Shown here: one piece after another, positions 60,101 to 64,000 of the stretch
How positions within the stretch are numbered: the stretch's first letter is position 1
How the letters are laid out: each line of letters opens with the position of its first letter
DNA from: Ignavibacteriales bacterium
GTDB taxonomy: Bacteria; Bacteroidota; Ignavibacteria; Ignavibacteriales; Ignavibacteriaceae
Direction of reading: 5' to 3'
NCBI GenBank assembly: GCA_016714125.1
Contig: JADJNX010000022.1
Location: 62,001 to 126,000, forward strand
DNA length: 64,000 nucleotides
Notes under the pieces: model-generated
Databases searched by the model: none
What the model was told of the DNA's origin: nothing
The model's input: only the letters and a program-made list of their open reading frames with translations
Translations under genes and position numbers: made by a program

Positions 60101-63075
60101 TTTTTCTTCTTCTTAATTTCTTTAAGTTTTTTAGAGGCTTCTTTACCATAATCATCATCGGGATGGCCTTCAATCAGTTTTTCAAGTATCGAAATAGCCT
60201 TTTTATTATCTTTCAATTTTACATAAGAATCTGCAAGTGTCAGATACGATTTAGCCAGCCACTCAGCAAATTCTCCAAAGACAGATTCAACTCTCACAAA
60301 TGCCGTGATTGCATCTTTGTAATCCCCTTTTTCGTAATAAGCAGTTCCAAGCAAATATTGCGCTTCAGCCCCGATAACATCCTCACGCCTCATGGACACT
60401 GCCATAAATGCCTTCACTGCATTTTCATAACGCCGGTTTTTAAGTTCAATCTGACCTTTCATGATATACGATTTATCGGCAAATTGATCTCCAACAAAAG
60501 TATTAATTACTTCATCAAACTGATCATAACCGGAAAGAGTATCACCCTTTGCGAGGAATAGCATTCCTTTTAAGTATTTAAGCTCCGCAACTTTTTGATC
60601 CTTCGGATACTTTTCAATTGTTCCATCAATCATTTTACCGGCTTCTTCGTAATTTCCTTCCGAGAAGAAGATGTAAGCCAGTTCAACGGATGCAAGAGAT
60701 GAGAAGTTCGTGGTGTCATACTTCTCCAACACCCATTTAAATGAGTTTGTCGCTTGTCCACTTTCACCGGAAGACTGATAAGATTTACCCAACCAGTAAT
60801 ATGCCTCGGCGAGGTGGGGTGATGCAGGATAAAACTCTATAAATGCAAGATAATTCTCTTTTGCCCTGCTGAAATCACCTGCATTATAAAAGAGTTCAGC
60901 CCTTTTCAGATAGAGTCTGTCAGCATCTTTTAATCTTGGGTTATTGGTCAGAAAGTTTTCAATAAGTGTAAATGCAGTGTCCTGTTCCCCCAAAGCGAAG
61001 TAGCTGAAGAAAAGTCCATTAAATGCATCATATACCTGGGGTGAATTTGGAAATTCGATCAGCACTTTTTCATAATAGATAGCGGATGTCGAAAACTGCT
61101 CCATGTTGTAGTAGCAGTCCCCCATATTGTAATAAACAAGCGGTACAATTTTTTGATCGTCAGAGGTTTCAAGAAATTCGTTATAACTTGTGAGAGCTTT
61201 CTCATAATCCTGTGATTTGAAGTAAATCCAACCAATAAGAAATCTTGAATTTTCTTCCAGTTGAGTCCCTTTCGCCTCCCTGATTACCCGTTTAAGCTCC
61301 TTAATTGCTTCATCCTTTTTCCCCATGTTAAACAGAGTCAAGGCGTAGTTGTAGCGCATAAGATTTCTATCTGTTTGTTCACCACCTGTCAAAAGGTTGT
61401 CATACATTTTAGCTGAATTCTCAAAATCACGCGTTGCATAATAACATTCTGCAAGTCTTACTTTTGAGTCAACCAGTCTCTCATCTTTTGGGAATCTTCC
61501 GATGTAATCGAGAAATGTAAACTTGGCATTCTGGTAATCTTTAATATTGAAGTACGAATAAGCCTTTCCATAAAGTGAAAGTTTGCCAAATGAACCATTA
61601 TCAGGATTCACTCTGCTGTAATAATCGAGTGATTCTTTAAACTTCATTTTTTTGAAAAAGACTTCACCGAGGTAAAAATTGTAAACATCGGGCTCAAATC
61701 CGGTCCTTTTTCCCTCAATATCCCTCAGAACATCATACGCTTTGTCATAACTTTCCATCAGAAAATAACAAACACCGAGACCCAACTGACCTCTTGTATA
61801 AAGATCACTGTTTTTTGGAGAAAGCTGCGATGCCACCTCAAAGTTGGTTATCGCTTCAACATAATTTTTTTTGTTCGAATTTAGCTCACCCAGGTAAATA
61901 TTCGCTTTAGCTCGTATGCCATAATCTGCAACATTCCTGAGTGCATCAAAAACAGCATAAGCCTCATCGACCTGACCCAGTTCAATCAATAAAATCCCCT
62001 TACTGATCTTTGCAACATCGATGTACGGGCTTTTAGGTTGAGCACCGATATAATCGTTAAAAAGTCGTAAAGATTTTTCATTGTCTCTCATGTATCTTTG
62101 GGTTTCTGCCTCCCAAAAACCTGATGCAATTGCTATTGAATCTTTTCCAATCGTTAAAGAAGAGAAAATTGAGTATGCAGAGTCATATTTTTCCTTTTGA
62201 AATTTGCACCATGCCAATCCGTATTTGGCTTCTCTTCCAATGGGACTGTCTTTTTCCTGTTTAACCAGTTTCGAAAATTCTTCTTCGGCTTTTTGATACT
62301 CTTTTGTATGAAAAAGTGAGGATGCAAGAATCAGAGTTGCTTCTTTTTTCTTTTCAGGTGGAAGATTCTGGAAATCGGGTCCCATTAACTCAAGAATCGC
62401 CTTTTCATATTCCCCTGCCTTGTAGTAACTCACTCCCAGTTTTATCTGAGCTCCAAGTGTATATGGATTATCGGGGTAATTGTTTAAAATCTCTTCATAT
62501 ATATTTGCAGCTTCCTCAAAATGTCCAAGATATTCATGACACTCGCCAATATAAAAGAGGGTCTCGATCTTAAATTTGTTTGTGGTTTTTTGTGCTTTAG
62601 CCTGTTCATAATAAAAAAGAGCATCGTTATATTTTTTTTCATTACGATAGGTTTCACCCAGATAAAACAAAACACTCCCATAATTTGCAAAACCGGGGTA
62701 ATTTCTGGCAAAGGCCATAAGTTTTACTCTGGCTTTTTCAATCTGTCCATTGTATATATAAATGAGTGAGAGTTTGTAGAGTGCAACTGCACGAAAAGAA
62801 GTGTATTCGAACTTGTTAACAAGATATTCATATCCCGCCATGGCGCCGCCATATTCGCCCAGATTAAACAATGCCTCGGATGCGTAAAACTTGGCAGAAG
62901 CATATAATTCATCTTCCGGAATTTTGATCTTCAGGAATTTTTCAAATAAAATGTACGACTCATAGTATCTGCCATCCTGGAAAAACTTCACAGCGGAGTA
63001 ATAATCCTGTGCCGTTTGTCCCTTCAATAAATAAATTGGTAGTATGAGGAGGAGGATCAGTGTTCTTAAATTCAT
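60097..63075 (-). CDS. Giant periplasmic TPR protein
   Basis: 992 residues, uninterrupted. Signal peptide ('TLILLLILPIYLLKGQ'), then about 24-26 tetratricopeptide or Sel1-like helical hairpins to the end, e.g. 'ALFYYEQAKAQKTTNKFKIE', 'EAANIYEEILNNYPDNPYTL' and 'YYWLGKSYQSSGESGQATNS'. The pattern W-x-x-L-G-x-x-Y-A-x-F-P resembles CpoB/YbgF-type TPRs. No membrane anchor beyond the signal, so it should be periplasmic or bound to the outer membrane. First gene of the probable operon; its ATGA overlap with the barrel gene suggests the two work together. Confidence 0.87.
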   Translation of the reverse strand: MNLRTLILLLILPIYLLKGQTAQDYYSAVKFFQDGRYYESYILFEKFLKIKIPEDELYASAKFYASEALFNLGEYGGAMAGYEYLVNKFEYTSFRAVALYKLSLIYIYNGQIEKARVKLMAFARNYPGFANYGSVLFYLGETYRNEKKYNDALFYYEQAKAQKTTNKFKIETLFYIGECHEYLGHFEEAANIYEEILNNYPDNPYTLGAQIKLGVSYYKAGEYEKAILELMGPDFQNLPPEKKKEATLILASSLFHTKEYQKAEEEFSKLVKQEKDSPIGREAKYGLAWCKFQKEKYDSAYSIFSSLTIGKDSIAIASGFWEAETQRYMRDNEKSLRLFNDYIGAQPKSPYIDVAKISKGILLIELGQVDEAYAVFDALRNVADYGIRAKANIYLGELNSNKKNYVEAITNFEVASQLSPKNSDLYTRGQLGLGVCYFLMESYDKAYDVLRDIEGKRTGFEPDVYNFYLGEVFFKKMKFKESLDYYSRVNPDNGSFGKLSLYGKAYSYFNIKDYQNAKFTFLDYIGRFPKDERLVDSKVRLAECYYATRDFENSAKMYDNLLTGGEQTDRNLMRYNYALTLFNMGKKDEAIKELKRVIREAKGTQLEENSRFLIGWIYFKSQDYEKALTSYNEFLETSDDQKIVPLVYYNMGDCYYNMEQFSTSAIYYEKVLIEFPNSPQVYDAFNGLFFSYFALGEQDTAFTLIENFLTNNPRLKDADRLYLKRAELFYNAGDFSRAKENYLAFIEFYPASPHLAEAYYWLGKSYQSSGESGQATNSFKWVLEKYDTTNFSSLASVELAYIFFSEGNYEEAGKMIDGTIEKYPKDQKVAELKYLKGMLFLAKGDTLSGYDQFDEVINTFVGDQFADKSYIMKGQIELKNRRYENAVKAFMAVSMRREDVIGAEAQYLLGTAYYEKGDYKDAITAFVRVESVFGEFAEWLAKSYLTLADSYVKLKDNKKAISILEKLIEGHPDDDYGKEASKKLKEIKKKKK

Positions 63076-63306
63076 ATAAAAACTTTATAAATTATTGTAA
63101 AAACCATGATTGAGTCGATTTTATTCCGGCTTTTCTTCACAAAACAAAATTGACTCATTGTGGATATTTCGATCTTCTTTCAACGAAAATCACACAAAAT
63201 TGGAAGTAATAATATAAGGAAATCAAGCCTTGAAAAATATGAAGTAATTAATACCATCACTTGAGAAGTGTCTCGATTTTAAGGCAAATGCAGAACATTC
63301 CCCTTT
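63076..63306. other. AT-rich gap upstream of the TPR operon
   Basis: No open frame, RNA or repeat is recognisable. It should hold the promoter of the minus-strand TPR operon, but I could not place a reliable -10/-35 or TAnnTTTG box. Confidence 0.6.
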
Positions 63307-63336
63307 AAAACAGAAAAGCAGTCCAAAAGGACTGCT
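63307..63336 (-). terminator. Terminator of the tRNA-Leu gene
   Basis: Perfect 8-base stem AGCAGTCC (63317-63324) with GGACTGCT (63329-63336), AAAA loop; on the minus strand it is followed by TTTTCTGTTTT. Confidence 0.8.
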
Positions 63337-63347
63337 CACTGAATTTC

Positions 63348-63432
<85 letters not shown>

Positions 63433-63493
63433 AGAAATTAGACTACAAATCTAAGGTTTTTTTCGATTTTATGCAAATCTTAAATCGTTTTGC

Positions 63494-63970
63494 TTAATCT
63501 TTTTTTAGAAGATCCCGCAGTTCCCGTCTGAAATTTCGCTCAAAAACTATATACTTGGCATGGGATTCAGGGTCCAGAATTTCAGATAATGAAGCTATGA
63601 ACTGATGTTGCATTTGGCGGGTCTGATCCATATACTGACTGAATTCTGCTATTTTCGCAGTAATTTCTTTGTTTTTTGAACCATCCTTATTGTCCTCAAT
63701 CAATTCTTCCATCTCATCGAGAATCCGGTCGGCTTTTTCATTCCTGTCTTCCATAACTTTTTGATGATCAGCGCGTCTTGAAAAGAGTTTTAACATCGTT
63801 TCTTCTTCAAGATTAAGTGTCTCAATAAGTTTAACCTTTTCAAGTTGCTCAAGTTTTTTCATGGGGTCACCACCACGATTCCGGAATTTACCTCGTCCCC
63901 CTCCCGGCTGGGCATCTGCTGAGCTCACAACAAGTAAAAGTGCAGTTATAAAAATGAAGATGTATTTCAT
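63494..63970 (-). CDS. Small periplasmic helical protein (Spy/CpxP- or heavy-metal-sensor-like)
   Basis: 158 residues. Signal peptide ('YIFIFITALLLVVSSADAQ'), a Gly/Arg-rich stretch, then long amphipathic helices ('LEQLEKVKLIETLNLEEETM', 'MEDRNEKADRILDEMEELI') like the periplasmic Spy/CpxP/CnrX-type fold, though the LTxxQ motif itself is not present. The start at 63970 is preferred because GAGG lies 6 bases upstream; a TTG four codons earlier is less likely. Probably envelope stress or metal related; uncertain. The neighbouring sigma factor or regulator, if any, would be outside the window. Confidence 0.7.
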   Translation of the reverse strand: MKYIFIFITALLLVVSSADAQPGGGRGKFRNRGGDPMKKLEQLEKVKLIETLNLEEETMLKLFSRRADHQKVMEDRNEKADRILDEMEELIEDNKDGSKNKEITAKIAEFSQYMDQTRQMQHQFIASLSEILDPESHAKYIVFERNFRRELRDLLKKD

Positions 63971-64000
63971 TGTGTTCCTCAATTATCTGTCGGATTTAAT

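Overview
The window is AT-rich bacterial chromosome with no phage, IS or plasmid signature. Two secreted proteins end in a type IX secretion (T9SS) type A sorting domain with 'NYPNPFNP' motifs. There are three large TonB-dependent receptors with carboxypeptidase-regulatory-like N-termini, and many lipoproteins. This points to the Bacteroidota/Chlorobiota/Ignavibacteria group; Ignavibacteriales is my best guess, from protein style only.

Layout. 0-3.2 kb: histidine kinase tail, then menF-menD (menaquinone). 3.4-5.6 kb: small zinc-ribbon protein, acyltransferase-like membrane protein, YqaA-like membrane protein. 5.7-10.1 kb (-): T9SS cargo and a TonB receptor. 10.3-13.8 kb: nadE-dsbD. 14.0-20.0 kb: carbohydrate block with a GH9-polysaccharide deacetylase fusion, a Na+/amino acid symporter and a badly broken sialate O-acetylesterase. 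20.1-21.9 kb: LytS/LytR-type two-component pair. 22.0-29.9 kb: VCBS-repeat T9SS protein, transglutaminase lipoprotein, TonB receptor with partner, small membrane protein, mtaB. 30.0-33.6 kb (-): cmk-ispH-rpsA. 33.6-38.3 kb: repeat tract, then surface-glycan genes (GT9, methyltransferase, GT4, FemAB-like) and a lone CBM48 protein. 38.4-41.3 kb: palindromic direct repeats, APC permease, lipoprotein. 41.4-47.6 kb (-): TPP riboswitch, TonB receptor, thiamine pyrophosphokinase, SSS transporter, then a Tat-exported beta-propeller lipoprotein. 47.6-51.4 kb (-): LysM lytic transglycosylase and acyl-CoA carboxylase beta subunit. 51.5-53.3 kb (+): three-gene membrane/propeller cluster. 53.3-63.1 kb (-): a probable six-gene envelope operon (giant TPR protein, outer-membrane barrel, very long acidic-repeat SPOR protein, ExbB/TolQ, ExbD, TonB). 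63.3-64 kb: tRNA-Leu and a small periplasmic protein.

Best discovery leads. First, a TPP-riboswitch operon joining an outer-membrane receptor, an SSS-family symporter and thiamine pyrophosphokinase, which reads as a thiamine uptake route. Second, the TPR-barrel-SPOR-ExbBD-TonB operon, which looks like an energised trans-envelope machine with parallels to Tol-Pal. Third, a GH9-CE4 fusion whose interdomain linker appears to derive from a dispersed DNA repeat also found at 33.6 kb.

Caveat. About seventeen genes, many of them housekeeping, are split by frameshifts. Every case I could resolve is one missing base, mostly in a short homopolymer, so most look like sequencing or assembly undercalls rather than decay. 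I give full reconstructed spans and note the breaks.
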